Shown: positions 23,756 through 35,708, counted from the stretch's first letter. The stretch: DNA of 64,000 bases from Pollenia angustigena (GCA_930367215.1 OV884059.1:61351393-61415392), one strand, 5' to 3'. Numbers and translations are program-made. The notes: generated by a model from the sequence alone, not told the origin.

Positions 23756-24678
23756 TGAATAAAACACTGATACTTCATTTTCCGTTACTTACTTGGCTCT
23801 GGAGCAGATACTGTTTCATAAATTTCTCCCATCTATAGAAATATAAATCCCTGGATCTCTTTAACCTTTCTTCGGTAACTTCTAAAATAAAACCCATAAG
23901 GATTAAGGACTCAAATGTCCATTATCACACAAAATTCACTACCACTCACTTTTTAAACCTCCCAAGAAGACTTTGGAATTTACTTTCAAAAAAAAAAAAA
24001 CTTCTCAATTTGGGTTTTATAAAACTTCTTCCTTTTTAACTTTTCCTTTATATTTTTCACAAATTTTAATGACACTTGTTAATTGAAACACTTATCTTTT
24101 GCTAATAACCTACACAATTTTACTTCTACCTAACTTAAGGTCAGTTTTGGCTAAGCTACACTTAACGGACAGAATACACAAACAAAATTATAAAAAAAAC
24201 AACCACAACTACAGAACTTTAACATTATATACAGCCATATTTTCCCTAAAAGGTCGTTCCTGTGCTTTTTAAACTTTAATATATAAGAAGAAACTCACCC
24301 CTCTAAAGAATTATGGCTATCGTTATCGCCCTGTGTTATTAGCTAATGGGTATAGTACCAAAATACATAAACAAAAAACACATTGGACAACCAAACAGTC
24401 TACATGCAAATAAAATACAAGAAATATCAAAATAATAATATTAAATAATAAAAAAAAAACATTATTATAAAACAGCAACAAAACAAACAGAACAACCAAC
24501 GAAGAAAACAAAGAACACACTGCACAAGGACAATAACAACAACACGGTGAGTACCATCTAAATACAAACATAAAAAAATGGTTTTATATTTTTCCTTTTT
24601 TTTCTAACAGCCCAGTTTTACAGATGCTCTACACCACCACCACCTATGGGCAGCTCAACCCATCATGCCCAATGTCAA

Positions 24679-24790
24679 CAAATAATCAAGTTAACCATTT
24701 TTGTTCGAACTGATAAATGTCTAGTTTTTTCATAATATAATTCGATTTTTTAGAATAAAGAATAGTATATATGTATATGTACATAAAAAC
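24679..24790 (+). repeat. LTR / leader fragment of the plus-strand Gypsy element
   Basis: Begins TGTCAACAAATAATCAAG. The part from AATAATCAAG on recurs, split, at 52287-52355 and 57886-57945. It precedes gag at 24771 and carries AATAAAG. Both ends are estimates. Confidence 0.5.
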
Positions 24791-25984
24791 TTTCAGAAGT
24801 GGGATAATAAAAAAAAAAACAAGGCAAAGGAGAAATTTAACCCGCCAAGAGCTTATTACAGCGTTAAGCCAATGTGGAATTGAATTTCCGGAAAGTGCAA
24901 CAATCGCTCAACTTCGAATCTTGTTTCAAAACTCAAATTGTGATGGGGCTGCTCATAATTTGGATGAAGATTCTGTTGATATAGGCCAATCTAATGATGG
25001 CTTGATAAAATATCAAATGTTGCTTTTGATATTCAATCATCTTCAGTTCAGCCGGCTATTTCTTCAGTTCAAAAGATGGTTTCTAATCATCCTTCCGCAA
25101 CAGTTCAATCTGTAGTTTATTCCATTCCAGTGTTAAATGATCAGTTTTCTGCCGTTACTCAAACCGCTGATATACAATATGTATGATGCTTCTGTTCAAT
25201 CAATTGCTACTATTCGTCCCTTTTGTTCCAACCTTCTGTTTCGGTCCAACCTTCAGCTTACGTTCAATCCAATGCTAATGTAAATCTCCCAATTTCTGGA
25301 AAAGCTTGTTCGTCCAGAAGTTATTCAACTATTGCTGATCCACCTACTTCTCCTAGTAGCCTTGATAATTCATTAGATAGTGCTATTAAACGGTTACAAA
25401 AACAACGTGAATTGTTGTTACTCCAGCGTGAGGTGGACCTACTTCATGGGGAAGTTAGATTTTCATCCTCTGATTTTGCAAATATCGATTCTATGGTTAT
25501 AAAATTTTCTTGAGATCACTCTTATGATATAAAGCGTTGGGTAAGTGATTTAGAAGAAGCTTTTGTTTTGTTTAATTGCACAGAACGTATGAAATAAATT
25601 TTTGCACGAAGATTGTTGTGCGGAACTGCAGCATTATTTGCAAGAACATTGTTTTCATCTAATTATGATGCCTTAAAGAAGGCTCTTATAGATGAATTTG
25701 AACAATCAAAGTCCATACTTCACATATATGAACAATTGAAAAGAAGGAAGCTTGGAGCAAATGAAAGTATCCAGCGCTATGTTATTGAAATGAAAATAAT
25801 AGCTGAGAAAGGCAAGATTCCAGAAATAGATTTGGTTGATGCAATCATTGCCGGTTTAAATGACAACAGCCCGCTTATAAATATTCTGTATCAAGCTAGT
25901 AATATGCAACAGTTAAAAATTCAACTTGATCGCTATCAAAAGCTGCGTGATAAACAGACTAGAAGCAAATTGTATGAGACTTAA
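24771..25984 (+). pseudogene. gag: Gypsy gag (plus-strand element), frameshifted
   Basis: Three gag fragments in shifting frames. The N-terminal piece (24771-25115) has a SAP-like helix-extended-helix motif (LTRQELITALSQCGIEFP, ATIAQLRILF). The middle (25223-25513) carries a Lys/Gln/Leu-rich possible coiled coil (RLQKQRELLLLQREVDLL). The third (25613-25984) is a retrotransposon gag capsid-like domain (LRRL-type helices, QRYVIEMKIIAEKG, LINILYQASNMQQL). A stop and several frameshifts separate them. The frame ends where a TTAA-flanked MITE begins. No zinc knuckle, protease or early RT of this element is seen before the minus-strand Gypsy intrudes; its later pol parts appear from 34180 on. Confidence 0.82.
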
Positions 25985-26359
25985 GCTGCGTTCACAATCA
26001 AAAAAAAACATTTTCACTTGGTGTTCATAATAGAGCAACAATTTCTTTTGTAACTACACACATTTTGCATCAAGAAACCGTTTGCAAATTTTAGCCACAA
26101 ATATTATGCATTTATTTTTATTTTTGTAAACATTTTGTTATAATTTTCATTAAAAACTAAATACAATTATTTTAAACGTCAGAAACAATTTCATACAAAT
26201 TGTTGCTGAAGTTCTAGTTGACTCAACTTTAGTTACATTTTTAAAATAATTTTAGTTACATTTTTGTTCTAAAAATGAAAGGAAAATATATGAAATACTT
26301 TGGGAAGAAAAAAGATAGAAGAAAAAACGAAATTGGTTTTTTTTGATTGTGAACGTAGC
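25985..26359. mobile_element. 375-bp MITE with TTAA target duplication, copy 1
   Basis: Inverted ends GCTGCGTTCACAATCAAAAA and TTTTTGATTGTGAACGTAGC, flanked by TTAA at 25981-25984 and 26360-26363. A second copy, reversed, lies at 35336-35708. TTAA is the target of piggyBac-like and Kolobok-like elements, but the termini are not the usual piggyBac CCC type. Confidence 0.82.
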
Positions 26360-26383
26360 TTAAAGCGGAAGTTAGTAAAATTG

Positions 26384-27430
26384 TCAAATTTGTGTCTCAT
26401 TTGTTGTGTTTAAAATTTTAAAGTGTGTCGTACCGTTTTTTGGTGCTATTGAATTACTTAAAAAAATACCGCTTCTTAATTCATTATTAAGTATTACGCA
26501 ATCTTCAGTGAGGTTTAATTTTAATGGTTGTATGATTTCTGTCCGTGGGGGTATAGTAATTTTTAATGTGTCAAATGCTTTTGTTTGCATTGGCAGAATT
26601 ATGGTTTCATTATTGGCAAACAAAGAAATTGTGAATGTCTCGTAATCTATTTTACACAAGTATTCTTTTAAAAAGTCTCTCCCTATTTTCCCTATTCCAC
26701 CCGTTTCTATCGGGAAATTATCATCTACTATATGAAATCTGTAATTGCATGCTTGGTCTGCTATTGAAAGTTCAAGTTCACTTGTCCCTAATGAATGTAT
26801 TTCTTCTTTAGTAATGCCTGTTAATCTGTTCTCTACATTTAGTGTTTCATCATCAAAAATTGTTTTAGTTCGACATAATAGGTGCGATCCCGTACTTTTT
26901 GGGTAAAGTTCGGTAAAATGAGAGTAAAAAATAATTTTTCTCATTAATAGACAATGTTCAAAAGTACGGGAACAATAAAAACCAAATTTTTACCCCAAAA
27001 GCAAACGTTACAATGAAAACGTTCAAAAAAATACATAAATGACACATTAGCATGTACAAAAGCAAAATTGAAACATAGGTGCATTTTTTAACATTTTCTT
27101 TTGCTTATTTTATTAATATTTTTAATTTTATTTCTTTTGGTAGTACTTGTTTGTAGTTTTTATTGTTTATTTTTTGTCACAGCTGATTGTTTAACAATTT
27201 TCCCAATCAACCCAAAGAAAAAGTACGGGCTACTTCGTGCGAGAAGAAGAAGAATGTTTTTCTCTTAAAAGCTCTCTCACTTTACCAAACTTTGAGTACG
27301 GGAACAGTTTTCGGTAAGATTGGGATCCCGCGGGCTCCCAAAGTTGAGTACGGGATCACACCTAATGATATGTCGGCACCTGTCGACAAGAAATGTTAAA
27401 TTTTCATTTTTATATTAAGCGATTATGTAA
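26384..27430 (-). pseudogene. Gypsy protease region (minus-strand element), MITE-interrupted
   Basis: On the minus strand the sequence enters from about 27430 with a TGAD-type active site (near 27375-27395) in which two bases seem missing between the Asp and Thr codons. It is then cut by a 483-bp MITE (26880-27362) and continues (26879-26384) with the rest of the protease and the protease-RT linker (GKIGRDFLKEYLCKIDYE, IPPRTEIIQPLKLN). This arrangement is typical of 17.6/297-like Gypsy elements. The frame stops before any RT motif, next to the TTAA MITE. Confidence 0.8.
26880..27362. mobile_element. 483-bp MITE inside the Gypsy protease
   Basis: Termini AGGTGCGATCCCGTAC and (right, reversed) GGTGTGATCCCGTAC. 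TAAT repeats on both sides (26876-26879, 27363-27366); removing the MITE and one TAAT restores the protease frame (DISLCRT). Non-coding. Confidence 0.78.
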
Positions 27431-28184
27431 TTTGTGTTATTATTAGAAACTTTAAATACTCTTAATTTTGGCTGTCCGGAATATCCCTGTATTCCGAGCC
27501 TTCCTCGTTTCCCTCGCCTTGTACTATATGTATATTTCTTCTATTGTTTTTGTTTCCGTAATTGTTGTTGGTTCTATTGGAATTACTATTCCTATTGTTA
27601 TTGTCATTTCTGTAGTCTCTATTGTTGTTATTGTTTCTAGGTGTATTACGGTTGTAATTGCTGTTTGTTGCCGAGTTATTGCTATTCCTGGCGTAATTGT
27701 CAAAATTCCTGTTGTTGTCAAAATTGTAGTTGTAGTTATTACTATTTCTATTGTTTGTGAAGCTATGGTTCCTATTATGACGGAAATTACTATTGCTGTG
27801 TATGGTATCATTGTTATTACGCTGCTGTTTTTGTACGTACAGCACCGAGGTGGTAGTCAGTTTATTTTCATTTTCCAGTTCTAGTGCAAGTTCAACCGCG
27901 TCTTGCAAGGTCTTTGGACGAGCTGCAAAAATGGCTGTCTTTAAATTGTCATTAATACCTCTTTTAAAAGTATCTAGAGAAAGCTTTGAATTTAATTTGA
28001 TAATAACATTTTTCTCTTTTAAAAGTATCTAGAGAAAGCTTTGAATTTAATTTGATAATAACATTTTTCTCTGCTTCTGTGGCGTCATTACCAAGTTCTT
28101 CTACTCCAAATTTGTTTAGGTTGTCTATTGTCGTCATTATTCTTTCTTTGAATGTGCTAACGGACATTTTCCCTTGGTAAATAG

Positions 28185-31100
28185 CAGAGTACCGAAACGC
28201 TCGCTCATTTTTCAGTCATGAGCGAGCGTGAAAAATTTTAAATTGAACTGCTTCTTCACATTCATGAGGGTGAGGAAAAAAACATTTTTAATTTATTCAT
28301 TCATGAAAAATGAGCAAACAAAAAAATTCATATATGAATTTGTCAGATATGAAAAATTTAAAAAAATTCACATTCAAATTCCTCATAATGAAAAAAACGC
28401 GATTTGCCTGACCATTAACAGCGGGAAAATAAAGTTGTAAAGAGGCCTTAAAGAAGGCCTTTTTACCAATATTAAGTTTTCCAGTCGCATTCCAACTGTA
28501 TAAGAACAACAAGGTTCTATCTTACACGTTGTTTAGGTGCATATAGATCCTTGTTGTCCTAAGGTCGCAAATTGTTGTTGCTAATAACGCGAAGTTAGTA
28601 AATTAATAACTAAACTTGCTACACATTCCAACATTACTGCTAATAAAACTATTTCGACAGGCCTTATCTCAGAAAAGTTAATGTGAATTTGTAAAATATA
28701 AAACCCATTCTAAAACCCTTTTCGAAGAAGGCAGAGCGGAATAAGTAAAAGTTTATTGAAAATCTAGTTGTAAACCTTCTTTAAGGCCTGAAAAGTCAAA
28801 GCCCTCGCAATTTTTCCCGTTAGGCAGCACGATAGCCTGTGTGTCTTGTAAAATTATTTGTTGGCTGGTAAACTAAAATGTGTTTTTTTTTATTTTGTGA
28901 TGCCTCTAAAAGGGTCTGTTTTTTTTCGTTTAAAAGACATAAAGGCAAAAAAATATTGAAAAAAAAATTACTACCTGTAAGAACTGAAGACATGTATTTG
29001 GTCTCGTGAAAAAAATTTTGTTTGTGGTCCAAGCGCAACGGTATTGAAAACACTACATTGAATTTACAATAACTGGCATAATTTGGCGCGAAACAATAAA
29101 ATTGCATTAATGCAACAATAAAACAAATTTTCTTACTCATCAACCATACTTACTGTCGCTTTGCTTGTGGCGAAACAAGACTTTGTTAGTGTTTTCCTTA
29201 TAACTTTACCTACGTAAGAAAACTGTTTTCAGCAATAAAAACCCATCGTCGCGATTGGAACAGAAACCAAAATATTTTTACAAACACAAAATACCAACAA
29301 CTTCTTGTGTCTATTTTTTTCTCAATAATTTCTGCATAAAGGTACGTCTTTTTAACGAAAGAAAAAGTGACCCTTTTTAAAGGCACCAAAGAATTGTTTA
29401 CACAAACAAAAAACATATCGTTAGGTTAAAAATTATTAGAAAATTTTAAATTGAATTTTTTTGTTGATTACGATTCACATTAAATATTATTATAAAATTT
29501 TAAACTGCTACCTAAAAAAATATCCAAGTTAATTACAAAATTAAAAATTAGGTTTCATAAAAATATAATTTTTTTTTAACAACATAATGTATAACACACT
29601 CAAGAAAAAAATTAGCAAAGTTTTTAATTCTTTTTATAAGAACACATTAATATCTTTAAAAGTCAAAACTGGGTAATTTGTTTTATAACTGTTACCAGGG
29701 TGTTAGTGGAATTAGTGATCAGACTAAAAATTATTGCAGAAGAAAAAGTAATAAAAGTGCTGTAAAATGATAAAAGCCGTCTCCATATAGGACTGTCAGA
29801 AATTTTGAAGCCTACCCCATTGCACTTCCAAACGCTTTAAATTTCTAAGAATAAATGGCAACATCTGCAGGTCCCCAGATTTTTGTTTCCATCAGACTGT
29901 CATCATTATTATGATAGTATCCTTATGAGTTAAAATTGTTATGGATAATTTTCATGTTGTAAAATTCCTTTCTTTATAATAATAATTTAATAAAAAATTA
30001 AATTTGATGAACTTAAGCCTGATTAAAAATATTAAAATTTGGATTAAAAACCCAAAAATAGTTCGACAAAAAAAACCACAATACTAATTATTCGAAAGAA
30101 ATATTTTTATTAGTTTATTTAAAATAATCTGTTTTTTATTAGGATTGCATTCTTCCAAGTGGTCCTTCATCAATATCCTGAAAAATACAGTTATTCTTAA
30201 TTTTTGGAATAATTGCCTTTTTTGTTTTTTTATAAAGTAGTGGAATATAGACTGTTTAGCTTTATTTTGTGTTAATCCTTTAGAATTATTAAATTGTAAT
30301 CATATCTTTCTTTGGAGAAGTACTACTTTGTCCAACATTTAATATGGTATCAACACTACGCTTTCCTTCTTCTTATTATTTTTCAGAAATCACCAAATTA
30401 AAATTTACTTTTTGCAACGTACATAGCGTTGTTAGAATGCGATACGGAGTTCTTTTGAAATAATTCGATATATACATGTTATGTTATATGATTTTTATTT
30501 TTATTTGCTAAATTTGTTCATTGTAAAAAAAATAATTTTACTTTTTAATTAGAATGAAAAATATGGCTTTTTAAAATCAAATCATAGCTAAATTAAATTA
30601 AGATACATTTTCAAATTTAAACCACTACTTATTAGTAAAAAAATCAATAAAAAATTATCATAGGTATGTATATATCCTATTTTTCCGGTAATTTAACACA
30701 AATATTTAATTATTTAATATTTTAAATGTTTGTTTTACTTAATACTAATATGTATACTTTTGTTGATGATACGTCTTTTTGTTTCTGAAAATTACAAATT
30801 TATATAACGCAACATACGCAACTTAAAAAATAATAATAATCGCATTTTTAGCTGAAATATTTAAAATTGCTTATAAATCTCATAAACATTTTACAAAGTT
30901 GTCTGCTTTGCATGTAAAATTATGAAATGTGATGTTACATTATTCTGCATTCAAGATGACGGACGATATGTGCAGTTCTTTTAATTTTTTTTCAATAATG
31001 TTTTCATACAAAAAATCCAACAGACACTTCGGCTGGTTGCCTATACCAAAAATATTTTACACAAACAAATACACACAGTCATTTCGAGCTGTGGTCATGC

Positions 31101-31346
31101 AAACTGTCAAGCAACAACAACATCACTAGTGAGGATCGTTTCTAAAACTTTTTTTTTTTCCTCATTTTTCATGACTGAAGAAAGGCAAAATTGGATTTTT
31201 CCTCAAAAACATGAATGAATTTGGCGAAATATTAACAATTCATTCATGGCTGTGAAAAAAAGTTACATATTTTACATTTTTCATTTATGAAAAAATCCAA
31301 GAATGGTTGAATATGAGCGTTCACATTTGAATTTCTCTGAACTCTG
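28185..31346. mobile_element. Non-autonomous hAT element, 3.16 kb, TSD GTAAATAG
   Basis: Starts CAGAGTACCGAAACG and ends ...CTGAACTCTG, so the termini are CAGAGT-type hAT ends. The 8-bp duplication GTAAATAG is exact (28177-28184 and 31347-31354), and removal restores the gag frame. Subterminal regions repeat CATTCATGA-like words in both orientations. No transposase is recognisable. It contains a fragment of the 560-bp repeat family (about 29935-30100) and a possible small inverted-repeat element (GGCCTTAAAGAAGG, about 28445-28790). Confidence 0.88.
29935..30100. repeat. Partial copy of the 560-bp repeat family
   Basis: Matches the segment running from TTTTCATGTTGTAAAATTCC to CCACAATACTAATTATT in the arrays at 39585, 42812 and 57064. 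It is more diverged than those. Confidence 0.75.
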
Positions 31347-32412
31347 GTAAATAGTGTTTAATTTTGAATGTAACTCTGGAATGTTCTTTGTACTTTTGTA
31401 CCTCTGTTGTAGTAATTTTTTTAATGCATTAAAATTTTCTGGCTTTGCATAACTACCTATTGCCGTTCTTACCCCTGAAGTCAGCTTTGCATGGTATACG
31501 TATTGTAAGAAATCCTGTTTTGCTGTTTCAGCTAGAGTTTTCTCAATGAGTTCTGCTGTTATTAAGAAACTTTCCAGTTCTTCAAAGTTTCCAGCAAAAA
31601 GTGGGAGTGCTTTAGACACTGTTTCTAAACTAAATGCTGCCATTCTTATTTTTTCCGTTTTTACAGTTTCCTTTATACTTTTACTTAAATATTCTTCTAT
31701 AGACTTGTAAAGATTACAAAATTCTAATTTTATTGCGAATTTTCCTGAGTCTTCTTCCTTTAACTCAATTAGTTGAAATTCGTTTCTCAAATTTTCTATG
31801 TATTTTAACTTATTCAATACCGTTGATTCGGTATAGGTTCTCCCTGGACTCTTCAAGTTCTTCCAGACTTCCCTTAATTCATTTAGTTTTTCTTCCATAT
31901 ACTTTCTATATTTTTGGTCGTGTATTAGCTTTATTATAATTTACACATTAGTAGTAATAATTTGATTCTTTTTTTTTTATTCATGAATGTATGAATTTTG
32001 TAAATTATGGATAAGATTATAATAATTATTAATAATATTGCAGTGTTTTTAGTAAACATTGTCTCAATTTGTGTTTTTGTTCTTCTTCTTATTGTCTTCT
32101 ATTTATTATTAATCTTATAAAATATGCAATTAGTAGCAACGCCAAGATGACTATTATTATTATTGCATTCTATCATTATTTTCATTGTTATCCTTCTCTA
32201 AACCCTCATGTTTCCCTAATTCATAGCTTGCGAAAATCAGAGGTATGGCCCTTAAAACGGTTTTCCACCAAGCCATGTCGTGTAAAAATTCGTTTATTAG
32301 ATATTAATGTTTAGTAAAATTTTTCAATTAATGTTTTCAAAATTTATATGAGAGAAATTTATTTCTTAAGCATTTTTATTGTTTTTTTTTTAAGTCTTTA
32401 TTCTCTTCCCTG

Positions 32413-32700
32413 CTAGTTGCTATTGTAAATTTTTTTGTATAACACCGCCAATTGTTTCCTCTTCTGGAATTTTTTGCCAGCACGCTTCCTTTTCTTCGGT
32501 ATGCTATTGTGTTGATTGGGTTTCTCTTCCTTCTTGTTTGCCGTCCTTCTTCGATATTCTTCAATGCTAATAGCTTTTGGGCCTGCATCCAGTGGGGTTG
32601 GTATGTAGATTGGCGCCTCTACTGGTTGTGGTTCAGGAATATACCTTTCCACCAAGTATTTTTCCCATCGTTCAAAAATGTTTTCCACTTCCTCTTCCAT
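32413..32700 (-). CDS. Small basic ORF between Gypsy leader and gag, function unknown
   Basis: 95-codon minus-strand frame starting at ATG 32700, between the primer-binding site (about 32780) and gag (31898). The N-terminus is acidic (MEEEVENIFERWEKYL), the middle Pro-rich (IPEPQPVEAPIYIPTPLDAG), and the C-terminus strongly basic (KKRKRAGKKFQKRKQ), which could bind nucleic acid or direct nuclear entry. I do not recognise a family. The composition looks like a real protein and the position suggests an accessory or leader ORF of this Gypsy element. The stretch 31899-32412 is leader without other genes. Confidence 0.5.
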   Translation of the reverse strand: MEEEVENIFERWEKYLVERYIPEPQPVEAPIYIPTPLDAGPKAISIEEYRRRTANKKEEKPNQHNSIPKKRKRAGKKFQKRKQLAVLYKKIYNSN

Positions 32701-32772
32701 ACGTTGCAGCTAACCGCTAAGGCAAAATCTACTAAAACCTGTCCGAGTGTGTAGGATCTTCTAATATCTGGC

Positions 32773-32792
32773 CCGAGTGGGCAGGATCGCCA
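32773..32792 (-). other. Primer-binding site of the minus-strand Gypsy element
   Basis: TGGCGATCCTGCCCACTCGG, read on the minus strand, begins directly at the inner end of the LTR (…ACATTACA). The TGGCGA start is the usual form for insect Gypsy elements; I cannot name the tRNA with certainty. Confidence 0.65.
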
Positions 32793-33255
32793 TGTAATGT
32801 GTTTCGTTTTAGGTGTTAATGTGTTTAAAAATGTGTTAAAAATTATCTTTGTGATTCCCTATAGCCCAATGTATTTTTATACAGCTGTAGGGTTTCAGCT
32901 TGATGGTTAGGCGTCTCGCGACAGCCGAATTAGAGACAAAAATAAATTAAACTAGGCAACAAGTGCCACTTTATGTTTTCAATATTAAAGTCTGTCTTTA
33001 TTTGGATTTGTATGGGCTTATATACTATGGCTGAGATTTTAATCTAGCCGTTCTTACTTATTCTAATCATCGACAGAGTTCTGTTTATCTCTGTCGGCAT
33101 TATGAGGATATCAATATTTGTCAATAATTTACTCCCTTTACTATTGTTATGACCAATCAGAATGTTTTAATATTGGTATGCACTCAATTTGCATTTTCAC
33201 TCAATTTGTTTCATTCACTTACATTCTGATTGATTTTTATATTTGTCGTAAGTCA
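32793..33255 (-). repeat. 5' LTR of the minus-strand Gypsy element
   Basis: On the minus strand it starts TGACTTACG at 33255 and ends ACATTACA at 32793, so the ends are TG...CA. It contains a TATA-like AGTATATAAGCC at 33026-33015 and a polyadenylation signal AATAAA at 33002-32997. The matching 3' LTR is absent, in line with the element being cut within pol. Confidence 0.7.
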
Positions 33256-33260
33256 GTTCT

Positions 33261-34163
33261 GTAGTGGGATTCTGTAACTTTTAACAATAACAACAGTTGT
33301 TATAATTGTCAACCTGTTTTGTTGTTTGCACTAACGATTATGTGATTCTGTAAATTGTTGTTAACAACATAGATAAAAATTAACGTCAAGTGGCATCACT
33401 ATCAAAAAAATGGCAAAATAACGAAAAACACAAAGAGGAATAAAAAAAAAAAACAAATAAAATTATTAAAACTAAACAGAATTTTTTTTATTTTTTTGTT
33501 TTTTTAAGAAGATAAGCCAAACATTTTACTATTAAATTAAATGCAAATTATTGCCTTTTTCAAGTTATATAATTTCTTTTAACTAAATATTTTTTATTTT
33601 TTCGACATTTAACAATAAATAAACAACACTAAAAAAGTTGTCGTTTACTTAACACAAACAACTGACTAAAGGTGCTATCAGACGGTATGTATTTTACATA
33701 TGTACTGTCAAATTTTCCATCTGTAAAAGTTGTACACATCGTGTGATACATATCAAACTTTGCATGTGTAAAATACATGTGGAAATACATATGTAACTTT
33801 TTCGATTAGAACACGCTCTATTTTCCTGTGGCAAACATAAACAAAACAGCTGGTTTATTTTGAAACGTAAACAAAAGTCAGCTTTTGTTTACATTTATAG
33901 GTTATGTCATAAGGAAAAACATAAGCAGGTGTGATAGCAAAAATTATGAATCGTATGTTAAATGGAAATTTTGACATACAGACGGAATTACATATGGGAA
34001 AGAAAAGTGACAGTACATATGTAAAATACATCCCGTCTGATAGCACCTTTACTGATAACAAGTGCTGTTTAAAATGTTACAGAATAGCAAAATCGTTAAT
34101 TTGCTTGTTAATTTTTTTTAACAATGACAACTATGGCTAAAATTAATTACAGAATCGCACTAC
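33261..34163. mobile_element. MITE with GTAGTG(G/C)GATTCTGTAA ends, holding a second MITE
   Basis: Inverted ends GTAGTGGGATTCTGTAA (left) and, reversed, GTAGTGCGATTCTGTAA (right). The middle is occupied by the 381-bp MITE at 33669-34049. It sits between the minus Gypsy LTR and the RT of the plus Gypsy. Target duplication not clear. Confidence 0.6.
33669..34049. mobile_element. 381-bp MITE with TA target duplication
   Basis: Inverted ends AAGGTGCTATCAGACGG and, at the right, CCGTCTGATAGCACCTT, followed inward by ATGTATTTTACATATG-like sequence on both sides (about 40 bp paired). Flanked by TA, as for Tc1/mariner-type elements. Confidence 0.8.
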
Positions 34164-34179
34164 TGCTGTCATTTGATAT

Positions 34180-34519
34180 TACACAATACCCTACTCTAAG
34201 TTTGAATACACCGAAATACAATTTCTAGGATATATTGTAAATTCTATGGGAATACGTCCGAATAATGGTCATCTACAAGCAATAACAAATTTTCCACATC
34301 CTCAAAATATAAAACAATTGCAACAATGTCTTGGGTTATTCTCTTACTTTAGAAAATTTGTGCCGAATTTTTCAACAATAGCTAAGCCGATGACATCGTT
34401 ATTAAAGAAAAACGTTCCATATAATTTTGACAGTAATTGTATTAATGCATTTACAAAATTGAAAAAATTATTGACAACGCCCCCAATATTATCAATTTAT
34501 AAGCCTGAAAGGGAAACAG
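34180..34519 (+). pseudogene. pol: Gypsy pol: reverse transcriptase C-terminal part
   Basis: Frame from about 34180 encoding the end of the RT palm, the thumb and the connection of a Gypsy element: FLGYIVNSMGIRP, KQLQQCLGLFSYFRKFVPNF, then LLTTPPILSIYKPERET. It is interrupted exactly at a CAG target site by a PIF/Harbinger element; the next codons (ELHTDASK) follow at 37568. Upstream pol is missing because of the MITE and the minus-strand Gypsy. Confidence 0.9.
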
Positions 34520-34917
34520 GGGGGTTATTATGTAGTACGATTCGAAAGAAAAGATTTACGAATTCGTACAAATTGTATTATGTAGTACGTTTTTCGAAAA
34601 TTTATTTTCGAACGTTTGGAAATATTTTATTTTTGCGGGATTTTTTTACCCCTTTTCGTAAATTAAAATTACCCTTTTACAATTGCAACTATGTAATACG
34701 AAAGCAAATGTCAGTTCATTTAAATTGTTCGTAAATTATTCGAAAGTGGCTGTGCTTCCGAAAACGATAAAAAATTTAAAAATGTAAGTAAGTAAATAAA
34801 ACTTTTTACAAAAACTGTAAAATACAATAAAAAACATAAGATATCCTAAGATTATGTCATAAGATTTTTATACATAGCAATTTTTTTAAATGCTTTAGGG
34901 AAAGCTCAAAGAAAGCA

Positions 34918-35092
34918 ATGTTTACAAAACCAAGACAGTATGAGGTGATGGTTGATTTTATGGTTGCACATGCAGATTTAGCAAAGGGTCACCTAAATGT
35001 TGCAAATGCTAAAAGCAAGTCGAAGGATTTGTGGCAAAGACTGTCAAAGGATTAAGATGCGGTTGGTCCACCGTATAGTGAATTGAAAAAAA
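34918..35092 (+). pseudogene. Myb/SANT-like (zeste-type) DNA-binding protein of Harbinger, exon 1
   Basis: ATG at 34918. The translation RQYEVMVDFMVAHADLAKG...KDLWQRLSKD fits the regulatory-protein-zeste type Myb domain that accompanies PIF/Harbinger transposases. A TAA at 35053-35055 replaces what should be a sense codon before DAVGPPYSELKK. A good splice donor (GTGAGT, 35093) follows, so this is a first exon. The same stop occurs in copy 2. In the family this protein helps the transposase bind the element's ends and enter the nucleus. Confidence 0.8.
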
Positions 35093-35335
35093 GTGAGTTT
35101 TCATTTAATCGATTTTGTGTTAACTATTCTTACAAATTTGCTTTGTTACTAGTGCTGCGATACTATCGATATTTTCTACTATCGATATTTATATTCGATA
35201 TATCGATATTACTATCGACGGAACGTTTGTACTTGTGCAGGAAAACTTTAATTATTTTTTTATAAGGCTGCAGTTCGTTGTTTTTATCACTTTATTTAAT
35301 GAATGAGACGTAGACGCAGTTTTTTAAAAATTTAA

Positions 35336-35708
35336 GCTACGTTCACAATCAAAAAAACAATTTCGTTTTTTCTTCTATCTTTTTTCTTCCTAAAGTATTT
35401 CATATATTTTCCTTTCATTTTTAGAACAAAAATGTAACTAAAATTTTTTTAAAAATGTAACTAAAGTTGAGTCAACTAGAACTTGAGCAACAATTTGCAT
35501 GAAATTGTTTCTGACGTTAAAAATAATTTTATTTAGTTTTGATTGAAAATTTTAACAAAATGTTTACAAAAATAAAAATAAATGCATAATATTGTTGTGG
35601 CTAAAATTTATGAACGGTTTCTTGATGCAAAATGTGTGTAGTTACAAAAGAAATTGTTTCTCTATTATGAACACCAAAGGAAAACGTTTTTTTGATTGTG
35701 AACGTAGC
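35336..35708. mobile_element. TTAA-type MITE, copy 2 (reversed)
   Basis: Same family as 25985-26359, in the opposite orientation. Flanks TTAA (35332-35335) and TTTA (35709-35712), i.e. a duplication with one change. Confidence 0.8.

Larger units (their letters stand above)
27462..31898 (-). pseudogene. gag: Gypsy gag (minus-strand element), split by a hAT element
   Basis: The gag start is the ATG at 31898. The N-terminal part (31898-31347) is a capsid-like retrotransposon gag (LETVSKALPLFAGNFEELES, then KLLQQRYKSTKN). A 3.16-kb hAT (28185-31346) interrupts it in the codons for LNTIYQGK. The rest (28184-27462) includes MSVSTFKERI and an Asn/Arg-rich C-terminus ending at a stop at 27462. A 55-bp exact tandem duplication (27961-28015 and 28016-28070) shifts the frame. 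No zinc knuckle is obvious; the Asn-rich basic tail may take the nucleic-acid-binding role. Confidence 0.85.

Noticed and set aside
24323..24571. Cys/Val/Leu-rich minus-strand frame as a secreted peptide
   Set aside because: Arises from ACA/AAC-rich low-complexity sequence; no start context or homolog recognised.
27468..27884. Long hydrophobic plus-strand frame resembling a membrane protein
   Set aside because: It is the complement of the Asn-rich gag tail (AAT/AAC repeats read as Ile/Val), not a gene.
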